From: UBA6107 sp964459385
GTDB lineage: Bacteria > Chloroflexota > Anaerolineae > Anaerolineales > Anaerolineaceae
NCBI GenBank assembly: GCA_964459385.1
Contig: CAYWLG010000007.1
Coordinates: forward strand, 62,001-126,000
Direction: 5' to 3'
DNA length: 64,000 nucleotides
In this document: positions 1 to 8,376 of the stretch, one piece after another
Layout: each line of letters starts with the position of its first letter
Position numbering within the stretch: the first letter of the stretch is position 1
Notes under the pieces: model-generated
Database searches by the model: none
Told to the model about the DNA's origin: nothing
Seen by the model: only the letters and a program-made list of their open reading frames with translations
Made by a program: the position numbers and the translations under genes

Positions 1-312
1 CTTGGAATTTGGGCCGGGGCTGTAGATGTTCAGGGTCGCCGCCGGAAATTCCTGCCCAAGAAAAGACTCGACCGGCTCACTGGGTGAGGGGGCGACCGTC
101 GGTTGTTCGAGCACGATGGGCGTTTTCTGCTGAATTTCTGCTGTTACAGGCAGGGGGCCATCTTGCGGTAGCGCGAGTGGGGTGGAAGTGGCCGTTGCTT
201 CGGGTGAAGCGGTGAAAGTGGGCTCGCTGGCGACGGCTGTTTTGGAACATCCGACAAGAAAGATTAATGAAAAGACGAAAATGAGGGCAAAAAGGCGCTT
301 GTTTTGAGGCAT
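1..312 (-). CDS. putative lipoprotein, C-terminus beyond window (partial)
   Basis: The minus strand is open from an ATG at 310-312 to the window edge: 104 codons with no stop. The N-terminus has basic residues, a hydrophobic stretch and a lipobox (LVGC, Cys at about residue 22), so the product is probably lipid-anchored outside the membrane. After the Cys comes a Thr/Pro/Ser-rich linker, which is common in lipoproteins of this lineage. The rest of the protein lies outside the window, so its function cannot be named. There is no Shine-Dalgarno; a TAAAAT hexamer 6 nt before the ATG suggests a leaderless mRNA. It is separated from the M32 peptidase upstream by a terminator hairpin, so it has its own transcript. 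Confidence 0.75.
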   Translation of the reverse strand, partial: MPQNKRLFALIFVFSLIFLVGCSKTAVASEPTFTASPEATATSTPLALPQDGPLPVTAEIQQKTPIVLEQPTVAPSPSEPVESFLGQEFPAATLNIYSPGPNSK

Positions 313-318
313 AGTACG

Positions 319-324
319 ATTTTA
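319..324 (-). promoter_or_regulatory. -10 element of a leaderless promoter for the lipoprotein
   Basis: Reading minus, TAAAAT is followed by 6 nt and then the ATG at 312, the usual -10 to transcription start distance. No ribosome binding site fits between them. Confidence 0.45.
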
Positions 325-343
325 CATCCTGTTATTAAAAAGA

Positions 344-374
344 CAGGGGCACGATGGTTTTCTTCGTGCCCCTG
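344..374 (-). terminator. intrinsic terminator after the M32 carboxypeptidase
   Basis: Perfect 11-bp inverted repeat (344-354 with 364-374) and a 9-nt loop. Read on minus, the stem is followed by TCTTTTTAAT. It lies 15 bp past the end of the carboxypeptidase gene. Confidence 0.85.
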
Positions 375-389
375 CGCTGTAATCAAGAG

Positions 390-1892
390 CTACAGACCGT
401 AAATATCCGTGAATTTCTGCGTGAGGTAACGCATGTAGGGTTCGGGGCTGATGCCGACACCGGTAATGCGTTTGACCATCACCTGCGGCTCAAACTTGGC
501 GCCGTGGCGGTGCAGGTTGGCGCGCAGCCAGGCCAGCATCTCATCGAACTTGCCGCGTTCGATCTGGCTTTCGAGGTCGGGGATGGCTTGATTGAGCTTC
601 TCCCAGATTTGGGCAGAGATGAGGTTACCCAGGGCATAAGTGGGGAAGTAGCCAAAGAGGCCGCTTGACCAGTGCACATCTTGCAGTACCCCTTCGCGAT
701 TGGTGGGGGGCACGATGCCCAAATAATCCTGCATGCGGCTGTTCCAGGCTTCGGGCAGGTCTTTGACGGCCAGAGAGCCTTCCATGAGCGCAATCTCAAG
801 CTCGAGGCGCAGCATGATGTGCAGGTTGTAGGTGGCTTCATCAGCTTCCACACGGATGAGAGAAGGCTCCACCTTATTGATGCCTTTGTAAAAGGCTTCT
901 TCAGAAATCCCGTTCAATTGAGATGGGAAGATGGCCTTGAGCTTGGGGTAGAAGAACTTCCAGAAGGGGCGGGAACGGCCGACGAGGTTTTCCCACATGC
1001 GCGATTGTGATTCGTGCAGGGCCATTGAGGCGCCTGTTGCCAGAGGATAACGGCGCAGTGAGGTGCCGATGCCCTGTTCGTACATGGCATGACCGCCTTC
1101 GTGCATGGTGCTGAAGAGCGCTGAAGCAGCCCGTTCCTTATCGAAACGGGTGGTGATGCGCACATCATCAATACCAAAACTGGTGGTGAAGGGGTGCACC
1201 GATTTATCCTGGCGGCCGCGATTCCAATCGAAACCGAAATGGGTGATCACGTCCACACCAAAATCCCACTGGCCTTTTTCGTCGTAGGGAATGTGCAGGA
1301 AATCATCATTGACCTGAGGGCGTCCGGCAATGGCCTTGAGCAGTTCCACCTGCTGCGGGCGCAGCTTGGAGAAGATCTCGATCACTTCTTTGGTCTTCAA
1401 ACCCGGTTCAAAATCATCAAGAAGCGGATCATATACATGCTCATAGGGCTTGAAATAAGCGGCATACTCGCGTCGCAATTCGACGATCTTTTCGAGCTCG
1501 GGTTGGAAGAATTTAAAATCATCCTTCTCACGGGCCTTTTCCCAGGCACTTTCGGCCATCGTGGTCACGCGGGCGAATTCAGCAACTTTTTCGGTGGGTA
1601 CTTTGGTCTGTTTTTCGTAATCATGCGCGGTGCGCAGGACCAAACAGGCATCATCAGATTCGGGGTCCATCTGGGCGGCGGCGGGTTTTAGCTCATCGAG
1701 CAACTTGCCCATTTCATCTGAGGTGAACATATCGTGGCTGAGCCCGGCCAGCGTGCCCAGAATGTTGCCGCGATCTTCAGCTCCGCCGCGGGGCATATAT
1801 ACCTGCTGATCCCAGCCTACCAGCGCGCTGGCACGGCCAAGGTCGGCAAGTTGAGCCAATTTTTGTTTAAGTAGATTGAGCTTTTCTTCCAT
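390..1892 (-). CDS. M32 family metallocarboxypeptidase (carboxypeptidase Taq type)
   Basis: A 500-residue cytoplasmic zinc carboxypeptidase that removes C-terminal amino acids from peptides. The length matches the family (about 500). The zinc motif HEGGH is at residues 264-268, preceded by STM, and the family's HESQSR motif follows near residue 292. There is no signal peptide. The ATG at 1892 follows a good Shine-Dalgarno (AGGAGAG). The gene starts 33 bp after the phosphoglycerate dehydrogenase-like gene ends, on the same strand, so they may be co-transcribed. A terminator closes it at 344-374. The role is probably peptide turnover. Family assignment is secure; the physiological substrate is not visible. 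Confidence 0.93.
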   Translation of the reverse strand: MEEKLNLLKQKLAQLADLGRASALVGWDQQVYMPRGGAEDRGNILGTLAGLSHDMFTSDEMGKLLDELKPAAAQMDPESDDACLVLRTAHDYEKQTKVPTEKVAEFARVTTMAESAWEKAREKDDFKFFQPELEKIVELRREYAAYFKPYEHVYDPLLDDFEPGLKTKEVIEIFSKLRPQQVELLKAIAGRPQVNDDFLHIPYDEKGQWDFGVDVITHFGFDWNRGRQDKSVHPFTTSFGIDDVRITTRFDKERAASALFSTMHEGGHAMYEQGIGTSLRRYPLATGASMALHESQSRMWENLVGRSRPFWKFFYPKLKAIFPSQLNGISEEAFYKGINKVEPSLIRVEADEATYNLHIMLRLELEIALMEGSLAVKDLPEAWNSRMQDYLGIVPPTNREGVLQDVHWSSGLFGYFPTYALGNLISAQIWEKLNQAIPDLESQIERGKFDEMLAWLRANLHRHGAKFEPQVMVKRITGVGISPEPYMRYLTQKFTDIYGL

Positions 1893-1925
1893 CTAATAAC
1901 TCTCCTAGAGTTTCACGAAAAATAA

Positions 1926-2867
1926 TTAAGCGACTTTCCAGCGTAAGGGCTTTCCTTCAAGCGCGGCCAGCACCTCTTCAGAAATATCATGCGCTGCGCG
2001 CGTTTGGGCTTCATGGGTCTGGGCACCGATATGGGGGGTGCCGATCACTTTGGGGTGGTTCACCAGTTCGGTTGGACCGGGCGGCTCAGTCGAGAAGACA
2101 TCGAGCGCGGCACCGGCAACCTTGCCTGAGTTGAGGGCGGCCAGCAAAGCCGCTTCGTCGATCACGCCGCCGCGGGCAGCGCAGACAACATATACGCCCT
2201 GCTTCATTCTGGCAAAAGCAGCCTCATTCAAAAGGCCGCGGCTTTCATTGGTCAGCGGAATGTGCATGGTGATCATATCGGCTTTGGCAAGCAACTCGTC
2301 CAGGCTCACCGGCTCGCCACCACGTTTCTTGATCTCATCTGCGGGCAGAAGGGGGTCATAACCCAGGATCTGCATGTCAAACGCTTTGGCGCGCTGGGCC
2401 ACACTAGCGCCGATGCGGCCAAAACCGATCACGCCCAGTGTCTTGCCGCAAAGCTCGGTGCCTTCCAATTCTTTTTTGAGCCATTTGCCTGCCTTCAAAC
2501 CGGCATCGGCACGCGGAATTTCGCGCACCACCGAGAGCATCATGCCCAGGGTGAGTTCGGCTACTGCAATACTGGTGGCCGTTGGCGAATTGACCACAGT
2601 GACCTTGTGTTCTTTGGCTGCGTTCAGGTCGATGTTATCCACGCCTACACCGGCGCGCCCGACCACCTTCAAATTGGTTCCGGCGGCCAAAACGGCGGCG
2701 GTCACCTTTGTGCGGCCACGCACGATGAGCGCATCATACTCACTCACGACATTCAGAAGTTCCTCGGCGCTGATGGTTGGGTTCTCGATCACCTCGGCCG
2801 ATTTGCGTAAAATTTCTTTTCCGTTCTCTTCCAGTCCATCCGTAAGCAAGATCTTCCAAGCAGACAT
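1926..2867 (-). CDS. D-3-phosphoglycerate dehydrogenase-like 2-hydroxyacid dehydrogenase
   Basis: A 313-residue NAD-dependent D-isomer 2-hydroxyacid dehydrogenase. It has the Rossmann motif GVIGFGRIG, the substrate/catalytic Arg in CAARGGVIDE, the Glu in STEPPGP, and the catalytic His in PHIGAQT. The closest fit is phosphoglycerate dehydrogenase (first step of serine synthesis), in the short form without a C-terminal ACT domain. Sequence alone does not exclude a hydroxypyruvate or glyoxylate reductase. The start at 2867 has a Shine-Dalgarno (AGGAGA). A promoter and a 12-bp palindrome lie just upstream. A second, more distant paralogue occurs at 22143-23162. Confidence 0.85.
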   Translation of the reverse strand: MSAWKILLTDGLEENGKEILRKSAEVIENPTISAEELLNVVSEYDALIVRGRTKVTAAVLAAGTNLKVVGRAGVGVDNIDLNAAKEHKVTVVNSPTATSIAVAELTLGMMLSVVREIPRADAGLKAGKWLKKELEGTELCGKTLGVIGFGRIGASVAQRAKAFDMQILGYDPLLPADEIKKRGGEPVSLDELLAKADMITMHIPLTNESRGLLNEAAFARMKQGVYVVCAARGGVIDEAALLAALNSGKVAGAALDVFSTEPPGPTELVNHPKVIGTPHIGAQTHEAQTRAAHDISEEVLAALEGKPLRWKVA

Positions 2868-2900
2868 ACAGGTCTCCTAATATGGAATGTTAAAAACGCT

Positions 2901-2912
2901 GGGGCATGCCCC
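2901..2912. promoter_or_regulatory. 12-bp perfect palindrome at the dehydrogenase transcription start
   Basis: GGGGCATGCCCC is a perfect palindrome. It lies directly downstream of the proposed minus-strand -10 box (2919-2924), so it would cover about +1 to +12. That position suits a repressor operator. No cognate regulator is recognisable nearby. Confidence 0.35.
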
Positions 2913-2918
2913 CTTTAG

Positions 2919-2946
2919 ATTGTACCTTATTTTCATTTAAGCCCAA
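2919..2946 (-). promoter_or_regulatory. sigma70-type promoter of the serA-like gene
   Basis: Reading minus: TTGGGC (2941-2946), a 16-nt spacer, then TACAAT (2919-2924). The 5' UTR would be about 45 nt and contains a Shine-Dalgarno before the ATG at 2867. Confidence 0.45.
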
Positions 2947-3000
2947 TCCAAACAATCATTCAAAAGGCAGGAAGAAAATCCTGTCCGGTCGCTTGAGTGG

Positions 3001-3006
3001 TAAAAT
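3001..3006 (+). promoter_or_regulatory. extended -10 of a leaderless promoter
   Basis: TGG directly precedes TAAAAT, giving an extended -10. Seven nt later comes the ATG at 3014, and no Shine-Dalgarno is present. This element is the main reason for choosing the start at 3014 over an upstream ATG at 2906. Confidence 0.5.
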
Positions 3007-3013
3007 CCATGCA

Positions 3014-3634
3014 ATGACACCGTTAAAGAACTCTCTCGAAAAGCGGATAAACCCGCGCATGCTCCATTCTGAACCCATGCAGCGCTGTCTGCTGCACGAA
3101 TGTAAGGGCGCTTGCTGTGTATTTGGGGTTTGGGTGGATGAACGCGAGATGGAGGATATTCTCGAAAACGCTGCCCTGATCGCTCCACACATGCCGCCTG
3201 GCAGCGAATCGCCTGCTGACTGGTTTGCCAGCTATGAAGACAAAGACGAGTTCAGTCCCAGCAAGCTGGTGGTGCACACTGCGGTCGAGACCATCCCGGA
3301 GCACTATGGCGGTACCGCCTGTGTTTTCTGGCGCTCAGATGCCAAGTGCGCCCTGCAAGTAGCCGCCGTGGCCAACGGTTTACACCCCTGGCGTTTTAAG
3401 CCCTATTACTGTATTTTGCATCCTCTTGATCTGGACGACGAAGGCCGCATCACGGTGGATGAAACGCCCGAAATGGTTCATGAAGAAGGCAGTTGCCTGC
3501 GCACGGCCGATCACCCCATCCCCCTGGTAGAAACATTTGAAGAAGAACTGCGCTACCTGCTGGGAGATAAAGCGTATGCTGAAATGGTGGAAGAAGCGAA
3601 AAGCCTGAGAGAAGATCAGGACGAAACAAAATGA
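3014..3634 (+). CDS. cysteine-rich protein of unknown function (YkgJ/DUF3109-like)
   Basis: About 206 residues, rich in Cys near the N-terminus (CLLHECKGACC) with further Cys in TACVF, AKCAL, YYCIL and GSCLR. That spacing recalls the YkgJ/DUF3109 proteins thought to bind Fe or Zn. There is no signal peptide or membrane segment, so it is probably cytoplasmic. An upstream in-frame ATG at 2906 exists, but its 36 extra residues look non-coding and a -10-like box sits just before 3014. The stop overlaps the ATG of the acetyltransferase gene (ATGA), so translation is coupled. Possibly a metal-binding partner; function not proven. Confidence 0.7.
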   Translation: MTPLKNSLEKRINPRMLHSEPMQRCLLHECKGACCVFGVWVDEREMEDILENAALIAPHMPPGSESPADWFASYEDKDEFSPSKLVVHTAVETIPEHYGGTACVFWRSDAKCALQVAAVANGLHPWRFKPYYCILHPLDLDDEGRITVDETPEMVHEEGSCLRTADHPIPLVETFEEELRYLLGDKAYAEMVEEAKSLREDQDETK

Positions 3635-4116
3635 CGCGTCCCTGGCACATCCGCGCCATTGATTCTGGCGACAAAAACTGGATTCGGCAATTCATCATTG
3701 ACCACTGGGGGGCCGAGATCGTCGTAATTCATGGCGAGGTCAGTTACCCTGATAAACTACCCGGTTTTGCCTGCACCTGGAAAGGTGAGGTGGTCGGGCT
3801 GGTGACCTATCAGATCCGCGGCGCCGAATGCGAGATCGTCAGCCTGGATAGCCTGCGGCCGCAGTTGGGCATCGGCACGGCTCTGATCGATGCAGTGGGC
3901 GCTGTTGCCAAAGAAGCTGGTTGTAAAAAACTATGGCTGGTTACCACCAACGATAATTTACTGGCTCTGGGCTTCTACCAGCGGCGCGGGTTTCACATCA
4001 GCGCGGTCAACCCGGACGCGGTTACCAAAGCACGAGAGATCAAACCTTCAATTCCCGAAATTGGTCTGGAAGGAATTCCGCTGCGTGACGAGATCGTTTT
4101 AGCACGGACATTATAA
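3631..4116 (+). CDS. GNAT family N-acetyltransferase
   Basis: A 161-residue protein with the GNAT acetyl-CoA-binding pattern: LDSLRPQLGIGTALIDAV (motif A, about residues 70-87) and a C-terminal LALGFYQRRGFHIS (motif B). It would transfer an acetyl group from acetyl-CoA to a small molecule or protein amine; the substrate is unknown. The start codon overlaps the upstream stop by ATGA, so it is translationally coupled to the Cys-rich protein. The gene is complete and of typical length for the family. Confidence 0.85.
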   Translation: MTRPWHIRAIDSGDKNWIRQFIIDHWGAEIVVIHGEVSYPDKLPGFACTWKGEVVGLVTYQIRGAECEIVSLDSLRPQLGIGTALIDAVGAVAKEAGCKKLWLVTTNDNLLALGFYQRRGFHISAVNPDAVTKAREIKPSIPEIGLEGIPLRDEIVLARTL

Positions 4117-4186
4117 AATTCTCACCCGCAAGACGCATCTTAATGAGATAAAATTAGTCTAGATAAATCGTCTGGAAGGATGTATT

Positions 4187-5365
4187 TTGAAGAAACGAAA
4201 TGGAATGATCTCAACTTTGATCGGAATCAGCCTGGCTTGCACGATGATCCCGTTTTCAGCCCCTACACCGGTAATGGCACAAAGCCAGCCCACGGATGAG
4301 AGAAGCTCAAACCAGGCGCTTTGTTTACCGGGTATTGAAGAGGGCGGCAGTTCAGATTGTCTGCTGGCTGGGCCGGCCGCGACGCTTGATTCACTCGCGC
4401 AAATCGGGCTCACCTTTCCCCCGGCGCCTCTTTCGCTGGTAACCCCACCTATGGATCTAATGACCATCCCCTTTAGCTATGCAAGAGTGGTCAATGAGGC
4501 CGTGCCGTTGTATGCCAGTGTTGAAGACGCCCAAAGCGGCAACGTCAAAGACGATATGCCTGCCGGACACATTAAATACGTTTCGCTTTCTCAAAAAGCA
4601 GTTACAGATCAGGGCACCTTCTATCAAATTTCCACAGGTGATTGGCTGAATGGAGAGGCCATTACGAAAGTGGGTGTCCCTTATTTTCAGGGTTACCTGG
4701 TCAAACAGTTCCCTGATGCCACCTTTGGCTGGGTGCTGCAAGATGCTCCTTCTTACAAGGCGCCGGGCTATGCTTCTGAAAAGACAGGCAAGACCTATCA
4801 CCGCCTGGATATGGTGATGGCCTATGATTCAAAGATGGCCGATAATATGGAATGGGTCATGATCGGACAGGACGAATGGATCGAACACCGTTTTGTGGCC
4901 CGTGTTTTTAACAACCCCACGCCTCCTGCAGGGGTGACCAACGGCCGCTGGATCGAGGTCAATATTTATGAGCAGGTGCTGACGGTTTATGATGAGGGCA
5001 AAATGATCTTCGCCACTCTGGTGGCGACGGGCCAAGCGCCCTTCTATACACAACCGGGCACTTTTCAGATCTACAAGAAAATTGAACACGAATATATGAC
5101 CGGCGCGTTCGAGTCGGATAAATCGGATTACTACTATTTGGAAGAAGTGCCTTTCATTATGTATTACGATCAGGCGCGCGCTTTGCACGCCGCTTACTGG
5201 AATACTTATTTGGGATACCCCAGTTCACACGGCTGCGTCAACCTGTCGGTGGCCGATGCCCATTGGCTGTACAACTGGGCCAACGATGGCGACACGGTCT
5301 ATGTTTGGGATCCTTCCGGTAAAACGCCCACCGATCCCAGCCTGTATACGGGCGGCGGGTTCTAG
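4187..5365 (+). CDS. L,D-transpeptidase (YkuD domain) with signal peptide
   Basis: A 392-residue exported protein. Residues 1 to about 31 form a signal peptide (basic KKRNG, hydrophobic core, cleavage near VMAQ). Residues about 245-385 are a YkuD domain with catalytic Cys in SSHGCVNLS (Cys about 350). The middle part may be an SH3-like or substrate-recognition region. L,D-transpeptidases make 3-3 peptidoglycan cross-links or attach proteins to the wall. The start is TTG at 4187, supported by a GGAAGGA ribosome site 6 nt upstream; no better ATG gives a signal peptide. A strong terminator follows at 5377. Confidence 0.88.
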   Translation: MKKRNGMISTLIGISLACTMIPFSAPTPVMAQSQPTDERSSNQALCLPGIEEGGSSDCLLAGPAATLDSLAQIGLTFPPAPLSLVTPPMDLMTIPFSYARVVNEAVPLYASVEDAQSGNVKDDMPAGHIKYVSLSQKAVTDQGTFYQISTGDWLNGEAITKVGVPYFQGYLVKQFPDATFGWVLQDAPSYKAPGYASEKTGKTYHRLDMVMAYDSKMADNMEWVMIGQDEWIEHRFVARVFNNPTPPAGVTNGRWIEVNIYEQVLTVYDEGKMIFATLVATGQAPFYTQPGTFQIYKKIEHEYMTGAFESDKSDYYYLEEVPFIMYYDQARALHAAYWNTYLGYPSSHGCVNLSVADAHWLYNWANDGDTVYVWDPSGKTPTDPSLYTGGGF

Positions 5366-5376
5366 AACATTTGAGG

Positions 5377-5412
5377 AACATCGGGATATGGCAAATATCC
5401 CGATGTTGTTTA
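5377..5412 (+). terminator. intrinsic terminator after the L,D-transpeptidase
   Basis: Perfect 13-bp stem (5377-5389 with 5395-5407) and a 5-nt loop, followed by GTTTAA. Confidence 0.8.
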
Positions 5413-5457
5413 ACGGAATCTACCTTGTTTGCGTTATGCTGTTGAAAATTGACTTCA

Positions 5458-5466
5458 TGGTAGAAT
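5458..5466 (+). promoter_or_regulatory. extended -10 of a leaderless promoter for the flippase-like gene
   Basis: TGGTAGAAT (TG at 5458-5459, hexamer 5461-5466) is followed by exactly 7 nt and the ATG at 5474. No Shine-Dalgarno is present. Confidence 0.55.
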
Positions 5467-5473
5467 TTAGTTC

Positions 5474-6520
5474 ATGAAAAAATGGCAGTTTTGGGTAGGT
5501 GTTGCGATCAGTGCAGTGTTTTTGTATCTAGCACTGAACAAATTGAATCTGGGTGAATTTTGGACGACCCTCACCCATGCCGTTTATTGGTGGATTCTGC
5601 CCGGTGTGGCGGTTTATTTTGTGGCCGTCTGGGTGCGTGCCTGGCGCTGGCACTATCTGCTTAAACCCATCAAACCCATCCCGACCAAGACCATGTTCCC
5701 GATCACCTGCATCGGCTATATGGGCAATAACATTTATCCGGCCCGCGCCGGTGAAGTGCTGCGTGCGGTGATCTTAAAACGTCGCGAGGGTGTGCCGATC
5801 TCAGCCTCTCTGGCTACTATCATCGTGGAGCGTATTTTCGACGGTGTGGTCATGCTGGCCTTTGTTTTCGTCAACCTGGCACAGTTGGTCAGGCTTTCTA
5901 CCGTTGCTATTCCCATCGGCAACTGGAATCTCACCGTTCAGGAAATTGCCATTTGGGGCAGTGTGGCTTTCTTTGGTGCCTTGATCGTCTTTTTGCTGGC
6001 AGCCATGTTCCCCAAGGTTAGCTCCAGATTCTTTAAATGGCTGATCGATCACTTACTGCCGGTGAAGGCGCGCGAAAAAAGCTTAGGGGTGATGAATCGT
6101 TTTCTGGATGGGCTTGAATCGCTGCGTACCCCCGGTAATATATTGATGGTCTTTTTAACCTCTGTGCTCATCTGGCTGCTCGAAACAGTGAAGTACTGGT
6201 TCGTTATGCATGCCTTTGGCTTTAATGCGAGCTTCTTCATCCTCATGCTCATGAACGGCGTGGTCAACCTGGCCACCACCATCCCCGCCGCGCCGGCGTA
6301 CATCGGCACCTTTGATCTACCTGGCATTATCATCCTCACCGCAGCCGGCATTGATCAGGCCGTAGCCACCGGGTACACGCTGGTGCTGCACGTGGCATTG
6401 TGGGCACCTATCACGGCGTTGGGCGCCTATTACATGACCCGTGAAGGGATCAAGTGGAGCGATGCCTTGCGAACCGAAGCCTCCGCTGCTCCCGACAATC
6501 CAGAAACACTCTCAAGTTAG
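5474..6520 (+). CDS. lysylphosphatidylglycerol synthase TM-region / flippase-like integral membrane protein
   Basis: A 348-residue polytopic membrane protein with about 8 predicted hydrophobic segments. It has the hallmarks of the UPF0104/LPG synthase TM family: the early WRWHYLLKP, then GYMGNNIYPARAGEVLRAV (about residues 78-96), and the late PAAPAYIGTFDLPGI. Family members either flip aminoacyl-phospholipids or act on undecaprenyl-linked glycans. The soluble aminoacyl-transferase domain is absent, so this is a stand-alone membrane module. The FAD oxidoreductase gene starts 10 bp downstream, so the pair is probably an operon for lipid or glycolipid chemistry. Confidence 0.85.
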   Translation: MKKWQFWVGVAISAVFLYLALNKLNLGEFWTTLTHAVYWWILPGVAVYFVAVWVRAWRWHYLLKPIKPIPTKTMFPITCIGYMGNNIYPARAGEVLRAVILKRREGVPISASLATIIVERIFDGVVMLAFVFVNLAQLVRLSTVAIPIGNWNLTVQEIAIWGSVAFFGALIVFLLAAMFPKVSSRFFKWLIDHLLPVKAREKSLGVMNRFLDGLESLRTPGNILMVFLTSVLIWLLETVKYWFVMHAFGFNASFFILMLMNGVVNLATTIPAAPAYIGTFDLPGIIILTAAGIDQAVATGYTLVLHVALWAPITALGAYYMTREGIKWSDALRTEASAAPDNPETLSS

Positions 6521-6530
6521 GAATTTAAAC

Positions 6531-7826
6531 ATGAAAATAGCGATCATTGGTGCTGGTTTTGGGGGCATGTCGGCAGCACTTGACCTGGTCAAGGCCGGCA
6601 ATGAGGTTACCCTCTTTGAAGGGTCAGATCACCCCGGTGGTTTGGCTTCTGGCTTCAAGAAACCAGAATGGGAATGGTCGCTGGAAAAGTTCTATCACCA
6701 TTGGTTTACCTCGGACAAAGAGATGTTCAAGCTCTTTGAAGAGTTGGGGGTAAGCTCCAAAGTGGTGATTCGCACCCCCAAAACCGTCATGTTCTACAGG
6801 GGCAAGTTCTATCCATTTGATTCAATTCCGGCCGCCATTCTGTATCCCGGGTTGGGGTGGGGCATCAACAAGATCCGCTTTGGGCTGGTGGGGGTTTATC
6901 TGCGCCTGACAAACAACTGGCAGCCAATGGAAAAGACCACCGTAGATGCCTGGATGCGCAAATGGGCCGGGGATCGCGTTTATGATGAAATGTGGCAGCC
7001 CATGCTCGTCGGCAAATTTGGCGAACGTTTCGCCCCCCAGGTGAACATGGCCTGGATGTGGGCGCGCATGCACGCCCGCACCACCAGTCTGGCTACTTAT
7101 GAAGGCGGATTTCAGCAGTTTGCAGAGGACTTTGCCCATATCTTGCAAGAGAAGGGCGTCTCCATCCGCTACAACAGCAAAATTGATCACCTTGAAGCTG
7201 CTGAGGGTGGGGTAGAACTCACCCTGGCTGATGAAAAAGAGCTTTTTGACCAGGTACTGGTTACCGTTTCGCCTGGGCAATTGGCAAAGATGGCCCCTTC
7301 ATTGAGCGAAGAGTATTTGAAAGGCTTGCTTGAACTGAAACATTTGGGCGCTGTGGTGATGGTGCTCTCTCTCAAACATCCGCTTTCGCGCGAAGGGTAT
7401 TATTGGTATAACCTGCCCAAAAAAGAAGGGTATCCCTTCCTGGCACTAGTGGAACACACCAACTTTATTGATAAGAGCCATTATAACAATGAGCACCTGC
7501 TCTATTGCGGTGACTACCTGGAAAACGATCATGAGTATTTCAGCTTGAGCAAAGAAGAACTGCTCGCGCGCTTCTTGCCCAGCCTCAAAAAGATCAACCC
7601 TGACTTTGAACCTGAGTGGGTGAACGAGAGCTGGCTGTTCCGCGAACATTACGCCCAGCCGGTACCGTTCATCAATCACTCACGCAACATTCCGGCCATT
7701 CAAACACCGATCAAGGGGCTATACTTCGCCAGTATGTCGCAGGTTTACCCCTGGGATCGCGGCACAAACTTCGCCGTAGAAATTGGGCGTCGGGCAGCCC
7801 GTTTGATGCAAGTAAAGTTCGGTTGA
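6531..7826 (+). CDS. NAD(P)/FAD-dependent oxidoreductase (amine oxidase / protoporphyrinogen oxidase-like)
   Basis: A 431-residue flavoprotein. The N-terminal dinucleotide-binding motif GAGFGGMSAALDL is at residues 7-19. A second FAD motif region occurs near GGLASGF, and the C-terminus has the FAD-closing segment PWDRGTNFAVEIGRRAARL. This layout matches the flavin amine oxidase / UDP-galactopyranose mutase / desaturase group. The exact reaction is unknown. The start at 6531 puts the Rossmann motif at the very N-terminus; an upstream in-frame ATG at 6441 would lie inside the membrane protein gene. Followed by a terminator at 7834. The neighbour suggests a lipid-linked or glycan substrate, which is an inference. 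Confidence 0.8.
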   Translation: MKIAIIGAGFGGMSAALDLVKAGNEVTLFEGSDHPGGLASGFKKPEWEWSLEKFYHHWFTSDKEMFKLFEELGVSSKVVIRTPKTVMFYRGKFYPFDSIPAAILYPGLGWGINKIRFGLVGVYLRLTNNWQPMEKTTVDAWMRKWAGDRVYDEMWQPMLVGKFGERFAPQVNMAWMWARMHARTTSLATYEGGFQQFAEDFAHILQEKGVSIRYNSKIDHLEAAEGGVELTLADEKELFDQVLVTVSPGQLAKMAPSLSEEYLKGLLELKHLGAVVMVLSLKHPLSREGYYWYNLPKKEGYPFLALVEHTNFIDKSHYNNEHLLYCGDYLENDHEYFSLSKEELLARFLPSLKKINPDFEPEWVNESWLFREHYAQPVPFINHSRNIPAIQTPIKGLYFASMSQVYPWDRGTNFAVEIGRRAARLMQVKFG

Positions 7827-7833
7827 GATTTTC

Positions 7834-7870
7834 AAACATCCTGTTCAATTTTAGAACAGGATGTTTATTT
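7834..7870 (+). terminator. intrinsic terminator after the FAD oxidoreductase
   Basis: Perfect 13-bp stem (7834-7846 with 7854-7866), 7-nt loop, then ATTTT. Confidence 0.85.
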
Positions 7871-8177
7871 TGATGAATGAACGTAAGTGCATGGTTATGA
7901 ATATTAAATCAGGTACATTCATTTTTTTGCATAATGAGCGTTTAAAAATGAGTTGTCTGGCAAATAAAAAATTTTTGAAATTATTAACTATATACAGAAG
8001 TACAGGGTCTAATTCCTGCATAAGCACTATATATGGGGGTGTTAGCCCCAAAAAATCACAGGAGTATGGGGTAAAAAAATCGGAATTGACAGGAAAATCA
8101 TCGCTTATCCTAAACTTCCTTTAAGGTTAACTTTCTTAAAAAACAAACTTTCTTTAATCGTACGTAGGGTATTCGCC
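7871..8177. other. AT-rich non-coding stretch upstream of dnaA
   Basis: About 310 bp, clearly more AT-rich than its neighbours. A short open frame (7861-8124) starts inside the terminator stem, has no ribosome site and shows no recognisable protein, so it is not called. I looked for DnaA boxes (TTATNCACA) and found only weak matches, such as TTATCCTAA near 8104. I see no gene and no convincing origin. Confidence 0.5.
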
Positions 8178-8206
8178 TTGTTCTCACCCTCTCTTTCTGT
8201 TAGAAT
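8178..8206 (+). promoter_or_regulatory. dnaA promoter
   Basis: TTGTTC (8178-8183), a 17-nt spacer, then TAGAAT (8201-8206) with a TGT extension just before it. Transcription would begin near 8213, leaving an unusually long leader of about 164 nt before dnaA. Confidence 0.6.
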
Positions 8207-8221
8207 GTTTCTATCAGTTTG

Positions 8222-8320
8222 ACAGGGTGCTTCATCACCGACCCTGAAGTCAGTATTAGAAATAGCAATAATTTAAAGGTAATTAAATAGACCCACAGGA
8301 GTAATTGCTGTGGGTTTAAA
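8222..8320 (+). promoter_or_regulatory. structured dnaA leader with two hairpins
   Basis: The leader holds an inverted repeat at 8223-8246 (CAGGGT...ACCCTG, with an alternative GGTG/CACC inner pairing). It also has a perfect 8-bp hairpin at 8291-8298/8308-8315, followed by TTTAAA. The second has no long U-tract, so it is at best a weak terminator. These elements could act in transcript stability or attenuation. Confidence 0.35.
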
Positions 8321-8376
8321 GTCCCTTTTACATTTCTCCCCTTAGGGGGTATCTTACGATAAGGAGGATCGGATTC

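Noticed and set aside
7861..8124. Short open frame of 87 codons in the AT-rich gap
   Set aside because: It starts inside the terminator stem, has no ribosome site, and its composition is that of AT-rich non-coding DNA.
8219..8247. TTGACA at 8219 as a dnaA -35 box
   Set aside because: No -10 hexamer lies 16-18 bp downstream; the 8178-8206 pair fits better.
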